A DNA stretch of 64,000 nt from Symbiodinium natans (GCA_905221605.1 CAJNDS010000299.1:1-64000), one strand, 5' to 3'; positions 21,809-31,919 are shown, counted from the stretch's first letter. Notes: generated from the sequence alone by a model not told the origin. Made by a program: numbers and translations.

Positions 21809-21887
21809 TTGGAGACCTTCGGATGTGGGTTTTAGAAGGTTGGCAGTTGAAGGGCTCATGCGATTGAGAAATGTTAGGGCTCAAGGT

Positions 21888-22130
21888 TTAGGGGGTTGGG
21901 GGTTCTGAGGGTTTGGGGCTTTCGTTGATGGAAGGATGCAGCTCCGAGGTACGGGATACCAAAAGAAAGTGCATGTTGCAGCACTGGAACCCCAGGAAAG
22001 ATTGGTCGAATAAAGCCTGTAAATTTTGAGGCGGTTGGGATTGCACAGTTTGCCTATGCGGGAAAGCCTGTTGTCTGAAAGCACTTGATATCTGCTGCAT
22101 AGACAAGCCCAAGGTCAAGGGCATGTTTGG
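21888..22130 (-). CDS. putative coding segment
   Basis: The minus-strand frame contains LSMQQISSAFRQQAFPHRQT and QSFLGFQCCNMHFLLVSRTS. It is plausible but without confirmed splice borders. A second minus frame is also open. Confidence 0.35.
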   Translation of the reverse strand, partial: PNMPLTLGLSMQQISSAFRQQAFPHRQTVQSQPPQNLQALFDQSFLGFQCCNMHFLLVSRTSELHPSINESPKPSEPPTP

Positions 22131-22601
22131 TAAACAGCTCTACAGGATTGCTGCAGCATCCGTCCTCCAATTTCGCGGCACTCATCGATGTTTGTACACC
22201 TCTCCGTGCAATCTGGAAAGGTAATCCACAACTGCACATGTTTCGGCCGACCCTTGCGTGCATCATCCGACCCCTTACCCAAATGGAACCTATGCCTTAA
22301 TACCTCCTATGGGAGTTTCCAACAATTGTGGTCCATCTGGATAGAAAGCCACCCAAACAGGGACCCCTACTCTTCTGACACTCCCATCCATGTTCATCCT
22401 TCCCTGACGGCCCCCTCGCTTCGCCTGGCCCTCGCCCGCTTTGGAGCCACTATGGCGGCGACCAAGGCCAAAGCGGCCGAGCGGCGAAAGTTCATCTCAG
22501 TGCCTTCAGGAAATGGTGTATACTGCTTTAGGATAAGCTAGTCTAGCGTTTAGGGCTGTCGGAGTTGTGTTCTCTTTGTAGAGGGCCTTTGGGTCTTTAG
22601 G

Positions 22602-22823
22602 ATGCTTGAGGCTTCTGTAAGGGTTGCATTCCTTGAGGAAGATGCCAACCGGGGCTTCGGAACACTGGAGCTAGCAACCGTGGAGGAGACCAAGACGGTG
22701 CTGTCCCCGCGCCAGCTTGTAAGCAAGTGGTACGTCAAAAGGAGACAAGCCCTTCTTCGATACAGGGGTTTGGTGAATGACGGGGTGGATGAAGCATATG
22801 CCGCAGCAACATGCCGTGCTTGA
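22602..22823 (+). CDS. putative small protein or exon, 73 codons
   Basis: It starts at an ATG and reads MLEASVRVAFLEEDANRGFG, then TVLSPRQLVSKWYVKRRQAL, ending in a stop at 22821-22823. Composition is protein-like and better than the minus-strand alternatives. Its right end lies in a minus-strand-rich region, so it may be an isolated gene. Confidence 0.45.
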   Translation: MLEASVRVAFLEEDANRGFGTLELATVEETKTVLSPRQLVSKWYVKRRQALLRYRGLVNDGVDEAYAAATCRA

Positions 22824-22829
22824 GAATGT

Positions 22830-23580
22830 CTGCGAAACTGTTGCGTGCAATGAATGGCCTTGGCTCCTGAAGGCCTGAGCAGGCGCACCATGTGCAACCG
22901 GGCTTCTGTTGCCGAGGCTGGAGCGGCAGCTTGGAATCGATCTTCGGGAGGCTGACTGAGCCTGTACGGCTTTTAGGGCTTAGGAGCTTTGCACACACCT
23001 CTCTTCAGTGACCTCAGTGACACACAAGTAAGGATGCCAAAGTGCGGAGTTTACGAGCGTTGAAACATGCCCTGAATTCCCTCAACACCTTCGACAGCTT
23101 TTCGTAAGTCAAACTCAGAATTGTGCATGCTGGGATTCACGCAAACAGCGCTGGCTTCCAAGCCGGCACCAGGTGGAACACGCATTGAGCGGCGTCCATG
23201 GCATCGAGCCATTAACAGCTGCCCTGAGAATACAAGAAGCGACTATAATTAGAGTACACTCAATGGCTGTCAATCTGCAGCTGCGATGTTCCAGGCAACG
23301 GGGGTCGGAGATTCAAGCCAGGGCGTAGTGTAAGGGCTTGTACGGAAGTGTGCATGACGTGCTTTCTTCCGAGAGGCATCACATGGTGCCTATGAGCATA
23401 TATGCGACAGTCGGCGCAGCTACACAGCCCCCCACGCAAAACCTTCGTAGGATCCACGCAACGTTGGCGATTGTAAATTACACTTGCAGGGCTGCAAGAT
23501 GGGGCAATCAGCGCAATTAAGCTGCCCGAAGTCCACGACCAGTGACTATAAACACCAAAGCCTAAGCCCCTATAAGCCAT
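22830..23580. other. no gene recognised
   Basis: Only short frames without coding character. It precedes the exon at 23585-23674. Confidence 0.4.
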
Positions 23581-23584
23581 GAAC

Positions 23585-23674
23585 CCGGAAGAGCAAGGAA
23601 GGCCTCGTCGCTGGTGCGACTGCGGACGGACACCGGAAAGTCCTCAACGATGTGGCCCAGCCTCAGGCCGCGAT
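23585..23674 (-). CDS. exon, strong coding character
   Basis: Acceptor ATGTTGCCAG, then YRGLRLGHIVEDFPVSVRSR and TSDEAFLALP, then donor GTTCATGG. Ninety bases. A family-2 hairpin ends 43 bases upstream of the acceptor in sense. Family unknown. Confidence 0.7.
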
Positions 23675-23716
23675 ACTGGCAACATAATGGGGGCCCGCTT
23701 CACTGGAAGGGTATCC

Positions 23717-23820
23717 TGGGGGTTTACGATGATGAGGGACCCCTAATATAGACCCCCAAATAATAGGATCCCTTTAGAATGTGGGCCCCAATAAGGTGCC
23801 CCTACTATCGTAAACCCCCA
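23717..23820. mobile_element. hairpin element, family 2, copy B (best preserved)
   Basis: Perfect 14-base terminal inverted repeats: TGGGGGTTTACGAT at the left, ATCGTAAACCCCCA at the right. Internal blocks AATATAGACCCCC, TAGGATCC and AATAAGG are shared with copy A. Non-coding, 104 bases, within an inferred minus-strand intron. Confidence 0.85.
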
Positions 23821-23944
23821 CACACTATTGGCCACTAGGGTTTGGGGCTTGGATTCGGCTCTTGACATGCAGGGATTGGTGGGAATTTGGGGAACGGCGC
23901 GAATGCCCCAAAAAGCATCCCTAAGTGCATAGGTGTTGCGGTGT

Positions 23945-24085
23945 GCTAGGTACCCTCGCGGTAAGGTGCAAACCCCAAGCAGCCGAAAGCTCCCTCAAAG
24001 CTTGTAGCGTTGGGTGTTCCTTCGCCCAAGGTACTGGCAGCAGCGACTCGTCAGCATGCCGCACAACCTGTCTCAAGAGTTTGGG
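23945..24085 (-). CDS. exon, strong coding character
   Basis: The sense frame reads LLRQVVRHADESLLPVPWAK and HPTLQALRELSAAWGLH. It has a consistent amphipathic pattern. It probably belongs to the same minus-strand gene as the exons at 23585-23674 and 24361-24905. Family unknown. Confidence 0.65.
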
Positions 24086-24360
24086 GCCAAGGCCTTTTGG
24101 GCTTCAGGGTGTTTAGGATATACCGGGCAGAGGACTTACAGGGCTTTAAGAGCTTGGGGCAAACATCTGTGCATTTAAGCTTCTGGATCCTCAACCCATG
24201 TGAACACTCAAGATGCAGGTGTAAGTAGATAGCAGCCTTCCAGCATAGCCTCACAACGCAATTCATGGAACTCCTCTGCCGTGATGTGATGTTTAGTTTA
24301 GGGATGTTTAGGGTTTATTGGGGTTTCGTTATGCTTCCTTCTTAGGGATTAGACGTTGAG

Positions 24361-24460
24361 TCGTTGCGAGTCCTGAGCCGGGCCTGGTCGAGGAAAGGTG
24401 CGAGAGGAACCTTCGCGGTATCCTGGGCAGCGTCAACGCCCAACTACGGCTTCCTTCCGA
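24361..24460 (-). CDS. putative exon
   Basis: The frame reads GVDAAQDTAKVPLAPFLDQA and RLRTRNDST after a TAG acceptor. Telomere-like repeats lie upstream in sense (24494-24530). Confidence 0.55.
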
Positions 24461-24589
24461 CTAGGATGCGATTGCTAAGAGGAGGCAGCTCGGGTTTAGG
24501 GTTTAAGGTTTAGGGTTGAGGGCGGATTCTTCAATGAAAGACCGAAACCCTCAACCTCGGCACTTGGCGATGTCAAGCTGGTCAGGCAC

Positions 24590-24659
24590 CCAAGATCTGC
24601 CGGCGGGCCTCCAACTTGACCACGAAGTCCAGGTTCGGCCGGGCGTACCAGAGCCACAC
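24590..24659 (-). CDS. exon flanking a hairpin intron
   Basis: After acceptor GGCGAAG the frame reads VWLWYARPNLDFVVKLEARR and ends at a GG/GTGCCT donor. The hairpin element at 24679-24767 ends 20 bases upstream of the acceptor. Family unknown. Confidence 0.7.
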
Positions 24660-24678
24660 CTTCGCCAATGTATTTTTT

Positions 24679-24767
24679 GGGATGTTCCCCCTCATATTGA
24701 CAGTCCTTAATCGGGATTACAATAGGGGGTACTATAAACGGACTGTCAGCATAAGGGGGAACATCCC
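24679..24767. mobile_element. hairpin MITE/introner-like element, family 1, copy 2
   Basis: GGGATGTTCCCCCTCATATT at the left is mirrored by AATATGAGGG-type sequence at the right, ending AAGGGGGAACATCCC, with the inner pair GACAGTCC/GGACTGTC. The two flanking coding pieces are only about 110 bases apart, so the element makes up nearly the whole intron. Confidence 0.8.
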
Positions 24768-24774
24768 AAGGTAG

Positions 24775-24905
24775 AAGCTTCCGAGATTTCCACATTGCAT
24801 TCACATACGAAACGTAGAAAATCAAAGGACGTGCTCGGGCGGCATCGATGCCTCCAATCAGTGGTTCTGGCGTGCTCCATTTGAGCGCGCCTAAATCGCC
24901 GAATA
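24775..24905 (-). CDS. exon flanking a hairpin intron
   Basis: The sense frame reads GDLGALKWSTPEPLIGGIDA and RPLIFYVSYVNAMWKSRKLL up to the hairpin. No GT donor is present at the junction; TTGG/GATGTT (a GA donor formed by the element end) is the simplest candidate. Family unknown. Confidence 0.65.
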
Positions 24906-25059
24906 TCTGGGTCTCTCGCCAGCGAGCCCGCAAGGCGCAGAACTGCCGGTGATGGCCTGGGATCTTCTTTTTCAACTACTGAAGTGCAAGGGCTATGGAT
25001 TTGGGGGTTTATCAGACTGTCGGTTCTGGTTGAAAGTATCGCGGTTCAACAGCACTAAT

Positions 25060-25153
25060 CAAACAAATCTGTTCAGTTCCGTTGCCGGAAAGATCCGGAA
25101 GGCTGCCCCTAAGTCGGACATCTTGAGCCCGCAGCTCTTTCACTCTTCAGAGG
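25060..25153. CDS. coding island, strand ambiguous
   Basis: Plus strand: SSVAGKIRKAAPKSDILSPQ then GAG/GTAGGT, an excellent donor. Minus strand: VKELRAQDVRLRGSLPDLSG, equally protein-like and consistent with its minus-strand neighbours. I cannot decide. Confidence 0.45.
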
Positions 25154-25167
25154 TAGGTGGCGGCACT

Positions 25168-25392
25168 CTCACCCTAACCCTAAACCCTATCAACCCTCAA
25201 CCCTCAACCCTCAACCCTAAACCCTAAACCCTAAACCCTAAACCCTAAACCCTATCAACCCTAAACCCTACATCTCTTGAAGCCTTAAGCCCCGGGCTCG
25301 TCGAGGACCTGAGGTCCTAAAGACGTCGCAGCTGCGGCCTGGCTGAGATTGAAGGTTAAACCCTAAACCCTAAAACCCTAAACCCTAATCCT
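25168..25392. repeat. CCCTAAA and CCCTCAA arrays
   Basis: About 15 units between 25168 and 25275, including three CCCTCAA variants, and a second cluster at 25356-25392, separated by a GC-rich island with a short open frame (TSLEALSPGLVEDLRS). Confidence 0.9.
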
Positions 25393-25519
25393 TCTCTAAA
25401 TTCACCGACTCATATCGGACACTCGAAGCAGCCACTCACAGCCTGGTGGCAAAGCTCTCCGATCAGAAGCCTGTAGTGTTTTTTTTTTTTTTCCCCACCG
25501 CTCGGCTTTTTTGAGACTC

Positions 25520-25715
25520 TCACGGCGCATCCCCTGGACGCCGTCGCTTGGCCCGCAGCGACTCCAGCGCAGGAGCAGTGAAGTCTGCCAGGGGGGTGGG
25601 CAGATCCTGTGCATCGGCGCTCGCACCACTTTTCCGGGACCAGGGAGTCTTAGACCATTCCCAGCAGAGCACAGACTCGCTTGCCAACAGCTGCCAATGT
25701 GGCCCGAGGCCAAAA
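25520..25715 (-). CDS. putative exon
   Basis: The minus-strand frame reads ESVLCWEWSKTPWSRKSG and DLPTPLADFTAPALESLRAK, ending in a stop near 25520. Upstream and downstream borders not fixed. Confidence 0.45.
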
Positions 25716-26097
25716 TGGTCCAATTTTATCCGTCTTCTGTTCGGTCCTCCAAGTCAAAGAACCCCAGCTCGTCATGCTTCGCCTCATTAGGACCAGGCTT
25801 AGTTTCGAGTGCAAGAGTGAGGGGCCTTCAGAGTTTCCCCCCGGCCCCTCTGCTGTTGTGAATATTCGGGGGTCCAACATCAGGGTCCGGTCACTAGGTT
25901 TCAAACCTATCCCCTGAAAACCTGACTTAAGAAACAGGGCAACGTTTCCAAGCACTTTGCAACACGAGTCACGAGTCCCGATCTGATTCGTACTTTGTAC
26001 TCAGTTCGATCGAGCCTCCGTGCTCGTTCGTGTTACCTATTACCTTCCTCACGGCGGCCGCCCTTCCCGTTCCCTCCTCTGCCCCGTGCCTTTGAAA

Positions 26098-26210
26098 GCG
26101 TACATACATAGCGTACATACATACATACATACATACATACATACATACATACATACATACATACATACATACATACATGCATGCATACATACATACATAC
26201 ATACATTCTA
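26098..26210. repeat. (ACAT)n microsatellite
   Basis: More than 20 tetranucleotide CATA units with two GCATGCATG interruptions. Long open frames reading through it are artefacts of the repeat. Confidence 0.95.
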
Positions 26211-26674
26211 CTATATTACTAGATATATCTTTAACACTTATTTCAAGGGCTTGCAGAGAGCTATATAGGTGTATACAGTCTCTCTCTAAGGATATGACAG
26301 CCTACAGGTGCAGAGGCTGCGGCAGGCTCACGATTGACCGCCGACTCTGCGGAGCAACCCGGCGCCAGCTGCGCAATATAGCCTGGCCAGAAAAACAGAT
26401 GGCTCGCCATAGGTTGAGGGTTTCCGTATCTAGAGGGTTTACAGGGCGGTCCTGACGCTGCGGCGACGCCAACGCCGCTCCCGCCACAGACGCTGCTGCA
26501 TGCATCCGCACGCGCTATACGCAGCCTGCATGCGCCGCTTCGATTACGCCGCCTGCACTGCGGTGCGCGGCGCAGCGATGCGAATGCACCGGCAATCGGA
26601 CTAAGAGCACATAACATTTGAGACCCGATTCGCGCCTATGGAGACCCAATGGCTTGAAGAAGACGCCTGCGAGG

Positions 26675-26935
26675 TCACCTCAGACAGAACAGTTCATGCC
26701 TTCTACTTGACCCACCATGGCTCAGGGTTCTTGAGTTCAGGTCCCGACACTTTGCACGGAAGCTATACAGTAGTGGCACTTCGGATGTCATTGTCGGTCC
26801 CCAAGCACACAATCTGCTGAGGTTATCTGAGGTGCCGACATCGAGGAGCTCTGGGGCCACAATGTCCAGGCCCGTCTCTTCCCTGACCGAGAGCCGTTGT
26901 TGGATAGCTGCTGATGGCGTTTGTGCGTTGCAAGT
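26675..26935 (-). CDS. putative C-terminal exon
   Basis: The minus-strand frame reads AAIQQRLSVREETGLDIVAP and ELLDVGTSDNLSRL and runs to a stop at 26675-26677. A preceding frame with ILFVDGTYMGPGCP-type sequence near 26970-27030 may be its upstream exon. An ATG-started plus-strand frame (26638-26820) overlaps and is less convincing. Confidence 0.45.
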   Translation of the reverse strand, partial: TCNAQTPSAAIQQRLSVREETGLDIVAPELLDVGTSDNLSRLCAWGPTMTSEVPLLYSFRAKCRDLNSRTLSHGGSSRRHELFCLR

Positions 26936-27195
26936 TCTTCACTTGTGGCCATCTACATCTACCCGCCATCCAAGGGGTCGTATAGGGGGGTGTTTGGGAC
27001 ATCCGGGTCCCATGTAGGTGCCGTCTACGAACAGAATCCTCATAACAAGGGATCACCCAAAACAAGTATCCTGATCTGGAACAACGGTGTGGCATGGCCC
27101 CTGAACTCCAAAGTCTCCTCTTGACCCTAAAGGGGCAAAAAAAGGGTGCAACGGAAGGATTCCGAGCTTGGTTGGGGGGGTGGGGGAAATTCTCA

Positions 27196-27286
27196 GTTGC
27201 ACGGCCTGAGCTCGCGCGCGAGGGCTGCCTCGCAGGACTCCCCGTACTCGATGGCGCCCCCGGGCCTTGTGCGGACGTCTCAAGGG
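27196..27286 (+). CDS. putative exon ending at a GTTTCAATGG donor
   Basis: After an acceptor AAATTCTCAG the frame reads ARPELAREGCLAGLPVLDGA and then a GTTTC donor. Modest support. Confidence 0.45.
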
Positions 27287-27899
27287 GTTTCAATGGCTTT
27301 CCAGTGGGTTTTATTATGTTTTATTTGGGGCTTTGATAGGGCTTTAGGGCGTGGGGTCTCATGCTGCGGAACCCCGGGTTCAAGGAACCCACGATCTCTA
27401 GAGCTCGTGCGGGGCTCAGGGTCTTTGTTCGTCTTTTCGGTGTCTGTTACACAAAGAACTCGATTTGGGACAGGAGCAGCTACACGTACGACATGGGCTT
27501 GGAGTACGTCCTCAACTCCTCTCCTTGGACTCCGTGTGTATAGGGGGCTTAACGATCGAATCAATGCAAGCACGCATCCGTTATACACTTGGGCCGGAGC
27601 ACCCCGCAATCTTGTCTACCAGAGCTCTGCGCGACAAACCCAAGGGATGAAACTCCGGTCTCCCCCCCTTGGCTGACTTCGGCACCCCTCCTAAAAGTTT
27701 AACTTGTTGGCTTCTTATTGTAGTTTCTACAAAAGCCCAAAAGTTAAAGTCCTAAGAGCCAGGCGGAAGAAAGCCAAGCCCCTGGAATCCTTAGAACCTT
27801 GCCAAACCCTCAGCACCTGTCACCACAGCTTCTACTGTAGCCGCAGTAGCCGTGACAACCAGGAGTACTCGCAACGACAAGATCCCAACTAAAGCCCTA

Positions 27900-27982
27900 C
27901 AAATCCTAAACCCTGAAAACCCTACACCCTCATCACCATACCATGAGAACCCCCACGCCCAAACCTAAACCCTAAACCCCCT
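27900..27982. repeat. CCCTAAA-type units upstream of an exon
   Basis: Degenerate CCCTAAA, CCCTGAA and CCCTACA units lead up to the acceptor at 28020. Confidence 0.8.
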
Positions 27983-28020
27983 CCGTAGCCGCCGTAGCCT
28001 TGCCCAGCAACCGGGGGCAG

Positions 28021-28213
28021 TCCGAGCCGAAGAGCTCCTCTTGACAAGGAGGACCTGAGAGTCTGGTACAAGCTGAATATTGGGACGAGGATTATTGGGC
28101 GGTGGGGTGTGGCATTCAAATCTTTAGCAGAAAATGCCTTGGTGAGGGTGGAGGGTGAAATGGAGCAGCGTCTGCAGAGGTCCGGCATAAACGATGATCT
28201 CATCTTCCGATGA
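28021..28213 (+). CDS. C-terminal exon, strong coding character
   Basis: After acceptor GGGGGCAG the frame (phase 2) reads PLDKEDLRVWYKLNIGTRII, GRWGVAFKSLAENALVRVEG and EMEQRLQRSGINDDLIFR, then TGA at 28211-28213. The opposite strand is much less protein-like. Family unknown. Confidence 0.75.
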
Positions 28214-28514
28214 GGGAGTGATACGTGGCGAATACCTTCGCCCTACTCGTCATGGGGGCATGGCCGACCGGGGGACATGCAACAAAACAGAGATGGCAAG
28301 GCACTCTGCCACGATCATCGAAGACGAAGGCGCCAACGCCAACACCTTGTTCCGAGTACCCATGCTGACTCATCAGCCCCTTCCAGCATAAATTGTGAAC
28401 ACAAGAACTCACCAGTACCAGGTCTCCTCATCTGGGGGTTTCCGAACTTAGGGGCACCTTCTTGGGGTCCTAATTAAAAGGGACGAGACCGTTCCATAAG
28501 CACTGGACGGCTCC

Positions 28515-28590
28515 GAGTGCGAGAAACCCTGAACCCTAACCCCTAAACCCTGAACCCTAAACCTTAAACCCTACCTAAACCCTATCAAAC
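28515..28590. repeat. CCCTAAA/CCCTGAA units
   Basis: About eight degenerate units just 3' in sense of the minus-strand exon at 28585-28989. In sense they read GTTTGATAGGG and could be the donor side of an intron. Confidence 0.85.
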
Positions 28591-28989
28591 TTCTGGGTAG
28601 ATCTGGAAGATCTGCTCCGGCTCTCGACTCCACATGTACTTCTTGCTAAAACCGGCCAACTCGATTCTCCGTTCGCTCCAACCCCTCCAAAGCAGGACCT
28701 GGCGCCTACAGTCTTTGTCACCATAGCACTTTAGGAACGTCTCAAAAGCCGGGAGCTTGGAACAAAAGGAGGCAAGGCTTCGCTGACGGCCCAGTGCATC
28801 TCGCTGCGCTTCTTGAATGCGGTCGTTCACGGAAGAGTCATTGGAAGGTTTTCGACTCGTGCCCCCCAACGCGGCTGAAAACCCTAATTCCCCAAAGTAC
28901 ACCTGGAAGCCCGTAAACTGGATATGACCCACGGGGGCACCTGTGTAGTCCTTTCCTGCTTTCAAGCCTGCCGCATCCGCTGCAGACAT
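28585..28989 (-). CDS. putative small protein or first exon, 134 codons
   Basis: It starts at ATG 28989 and reads MSAADAAGLKAGKDYTGAPV, then QRSLASFCSKLPAFETFLKC and GWSERRIELAGFSKKYMWSR, to a stop at 28585 or a GTTTGAT donor just before it. Protein-like throughout. No family recognised. Confidence 0.55.
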   Translation of the reverse strand: MSAADAAGLKAGKDYTGAPVGHIQFTGFQVYFGELGFSAALGGTSRKPSNDSSVNDRIQEAQRDALGRQRSLASFCSKLPAFETFLKCYGDKDCRRQVLLWRGWSERRIELAGFSKKYMWSREPEQIFQIYPEV

Positions 28990-28995
28990 GGCCAA

Positions 28996-29634
28996 CTACT
29001 CCGACGGATTGAAGCTTCGAGGAAATCGTGCACCTTGGGAGTACCGCTGTCTGCAGCTGAAGTGTGTAAGTGCTTGTGTAGAGTCGGCTTCGGGTTGGTT
29101 TCTGAATGCGGCGCTTGTCGTCTCTGTTGTGAGTGATGCATGATGGGCGGTGGTCACTTTACTGCCCCGCTGACGCTGCTGCACTGAACCTGCGATGGTC
29201 TCAGACCCGATTTGTTTCGACACACATAGAAGTCTATAGATAGGTCGTAAGCTGCACATGTCGCACCGATATGTAGAGCCAGGATCCCCTAATTGTGCAA
29301 ACCCCAGGTAAGCTTCAGAGCTGCCAACGGTTGAGATCCTGCTGCAGACATCGTACATGAACAAACGTTGCTGCTGAGGGCACTCGGCATTTCGGCATGC
29401 CGGGATGCTCTCAGCAAAGCATCTTAAGCAGGCATGTGCGGGGTGGAGCAGATTGCGCTTTTCAGCTGCTACTTCATTGGCAAGCAGCTCAGAATTCGTC
29501 GTCGGCACCTGCGCAATGTGGGTTTTGACGGGCTCCCTATGCTCAAGCTTGAGCGCAGACTCAGCAAGTAAGCGCGTCACTGCTGTAGTGTGTGGTTTTG
29601 TTGAGATGATGCAAAAAAACAAATCCAACATCAA
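28996..29634 (-). CDS. putative coding region, 212 codons
   Basis: A long minus-strand frame immediately upstream of the 28585-28989 frame. Its first half (LLAESALKLEHREPVKTHI, CLRCFAESIPACRNAECPQQ) is the more protein-like part. The 3' part may be untranslated or intronic. Family unknown. Confidence 0.4.
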   Translation of the reverse strand: MMLDLFFCIISTKPHTTAVTRLLAESALKLEHREPVKTHIAQVPTTNSELLANEVAAEKRNLLHPAHACLRCFAESIPACRNAECPQQQRLFMYDVCSRISTVGSSEAYLGFAQLGDPGSTYRCDMCSLRPIYRLLCVSKQIGSETIAGSVQQRQRGSKVTTAHHASLTTETTSAAFRNQPEADSTQALTHFSCRQRYSQGARFPRSFNPSE

Positions 29635-29639
29635 ACCCG

Positions 29640-30530
29640 CATGCCCGCACGCCTGCCACTTTCATCAGCTTGCAGCTCAACACTGGAGTTAAGGCTCGCG
29701 CCAGCAGCTGCGCTGCTTTCCCAACAGCTCTCGTACTGCCTTGGATCAACATTCTTGCAGACGTCTTCAGACTTTTCCCACCTCTTCACGCGTCTTGAGC
29801 TCCTAAACCCTAAACCCTAAACCCTACTAAGCCCTACATCACCAAAACAAAGCCTCAGACCTCATTTACCAGATTCAGAATGCAGCCCGAGGGTCGCCAC
29901 TTCGGGCCTGGGTCAGCCACGTGGGGTACATGAAGCAGGGTTTATAGTACTGTTATTGGTGAGGGTATATAAGGTTCCTTTTTAATATTGGTGAGTGTAC
30001 ATGGGTGTCCTTTTGGGGTATACAAGGATCAACCTCCCCCATGTACACGGGAAAGCGGTGACTTCAACAACCCAGCGGCGCCATCCTGACTACGGCAATG
30101 ATGATTTTCACGGTTGTTAAGATTGTTCTGATTTTATGACTCTTGTGATTGCGCTGATCTTTGTTTGTGCCCTTGGCTGTTGTTTCAGGCGAGAGGCAGG
30201 GCAGGTGGTAGCGGCAGCTGGCTGTAGTGCTGTAACACCTGCAGGCTCTCGCGAACTGTCAAAGTCGGGGGAGTCCCCAAGGCCCATAAAAACAAACTTC
30301 AGTACCGTACTGATCATAACCACTATGGGAATCAAAATAATCACCAAATCCTCACACCAATAATCTTAACATCCATGATAGGGTGCAGAAGGGGTTCTAG
30401 GGGGGTTGAGGGGCGAGCCATGTCGCCCTAAAACCACTGGACCCTACACCCCAAACCCTAAACCCTAAACCCCACACTCTAAACCGGAAACCCTAAACTG
30501 CCCTAAACCCTAAACCCTATAAACCCTGAA
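29640..30530. other. no gene recognised; hairpin-like and telomere-like sequence
   Basis: CCCTAAA units at 29803-29833, a GTACATGGG...CCCATGTAC inverted sequence between about 29990 and 30048, and a further CCCTAAA cluster from 30430. A plus-strand frame at 30136-30363 is hydrophobic at its start but weak overall. Confidence 0.4.
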
Positions 30531-30690
30531 CCCTAAACCTTTTAAGAAGCCCTGCTTCGGCACCTCCTCTGCAGTGCTCAGGCTCAGTGGCGCCCTCCGC
30601 CTTCCTGGAGGAACCACGCGCCAGTTGGGCGACGCCTCGAGGTGGTTTAGGGTTTAGGGTTCAGGGTTTAGGGTGCAGGGTTTAGCGCGT
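30430..30690. repeat. opposed telomere-like repeats flanking an exon
   Basis: CCCTAAA units at 30440-30538 face TTTAGGG units at 30644-30690 across a 97-base GC-rich exon. In sense (minus) the right block precedes the acceptor and the left block forms the donor. Confidence 0.9.
30539..30635 (-). CDS. exon bounded by telomere-like repeats on both sides
   Basis: Acceptor ..CCTAAACCACCTCGAG, then SPNWRVVPPGRRRAPLSLST and AEEVPKQGFLK, then AAAAG/GTTTAGGG. It pairs with the exon at 30761-30865 upstream. Family unknown. Confidence 0.6.
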
Positions 30691-30760
30691 CCCATCGCTC
30701 TAGGCCCTAGAAACCCTAAAGCCCTAAAACCAATAACCGCGAAGACCCTGCAAGCCTTAC

Positions 30761-30865
30761 TTCCCATGAGCCATCTTCCGGACTCCCGATGTACCCTCTT
30801 TGAGAGCTTCTTTGCCTGACGCTTGAGCCAGTTGAAGTCCTGGACCTCGCTCCAGACGCCGTCCT
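30761..30865 (-). CDS. exon, strong coding character
   Basis: Acceptor AAGCCTGCAG, then DGVWSEVQDFNWLKRQAKKL and SKRVHRESGRW, then donor GTAAGG. Same strand and probably the same gene as 30539-30635. Confidence 0.65.
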
Positions 30866-31242
30866 CTGCAGGCTTTTAGTATGGAAGACTTTTGGGTCGT
30901 TTGTTGGGCTTGGGCTTGCTTTCGGTGTCTTTATCGGGGTTCTGAAGAGGGGCTTTTAGGTTGATTTTCAACTGTGAGATTTCCAATTTGTGTACAGGGT
31001 TTTCAGAGATGAGGATGTGCGGTATAGAAGTCTGAGCGTTTTGGGACGGAGTTCTTGCCTGGAGGCCAAAGTATCAGGCAGGTCTTTCGAAGCTTGTTAA
31101 AAGCTTGTTGCTGAGAGTGCAAGTTCAATGCTGAAATGCTGAGAAATACCCCTCCCCACTAACGTACACAAACAAAAAGGGAAAACTGCAAACACTAGTT
31201 AAGGGCTCAACTGAAACCCAAAACCCCTAAACCCTAAACCCC

Positions 31243-31312
31243 CTGCCTCGCCCGAGGAGCTTCCCAGCGAGGCAGCTGTCAAAAGGTCTGCTCCTGAAGC
31301 TTGGCTTTACTG
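31243..31312 (-). CDS. putative exon ending at GTTTAGGG
   Basis: In sense QASGADLLTAASLGSSSGEA is followed by GGG/GTTTAGGG. A plus-strand reading (PEELPSEAAVKRSAPEAW) is also open with a CCCTAAAC acceptor, so the strand is uncertain. Confidence 0.4.
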
Positions 31313-31344
31313 GCTGATTCTTCGTAGGGAATGAGGGGATGAGA

Positions 31345-31372
31345 TACTCTGTATATATATATATATAGGGCC
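31345..31372. repeat. (TA)n microsatellite
   Basis: A pure TA run of about 18 bases. Confidence 0.9.
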
Positions 31373-31715
31373 CTAATTCCCTCATTCTACCAAAAAAACA
31401 GGGGGTTTGGGGATTCAGGGGTGTGGGGTTTCGGGGCGTAGAATTGGGGTTGGCCTGAAAGTGTCCCACAGATTTTTATGTCCGGCTACCCTTGCGCGCC
31501 AACTAGATTGTTGTGTTGGTCTATTTGTCAATACTCCTAATCCTTCATCTACAATAACTGCTTTCTGTCTGAGCGCTCATATATCATCACTTTGTTTAGA
31601 TTTTGGAGATTATTATTTGGATTTCAATCAAATTGACTGAATACAATGTAAGGGGAATCATCTTGGCGATTTTGAGGCTCCTGCATTGCATACCTCGGCC
31701 CAAAGACTCCTAGAC

Positions 31716-31802
31716 TCTAGATACCTCCAATCCCGCCCTCGCATAAATGCCGCCCTTGTTCTGTGGCCCGCGGCCGGGGCGGGTCGCGTAGCGTTTAAAA
31801 CC
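31716..31802 (-). CDS. putative C-terminal exon
   Basis: The sense frame reads RYATRPGRGPQNKGGIYARA and GLEVSRV to a stop near 31716. A Lys/Arg-rich, short tail. Family unknown. Confidence 0.45.
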
Positions 31803-31828
31803 CAAGCGGGAATAAGCCTTTTGGGTTT

Positions 31829-31919
31829 AGGGTTTAATGAGCCCCTGCGCCTGTGTCCCAGTTGAGGTCCAAGGGGGCAAAGGCGATCCTCTTGGAGGTC
31901 TCGATGATCGGCCCAGACC
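31829..31919 (-). CDS. putative C-terminal exon
   Basis: Acceptor ATTGTTAG, then SGPIIETSKRIAFAPLDLNW and DTGAGAH, ending in TAA. Protein-like. Alternatively it continues through a donor in the CAGGGGCTC region. Confidence 0.55.

Noticed and set aside
26020-26268. His/Thr/Tyr-rich proteins at the ACAT repeat.
   Set aside because: Repeat artefact with no coding flanks.
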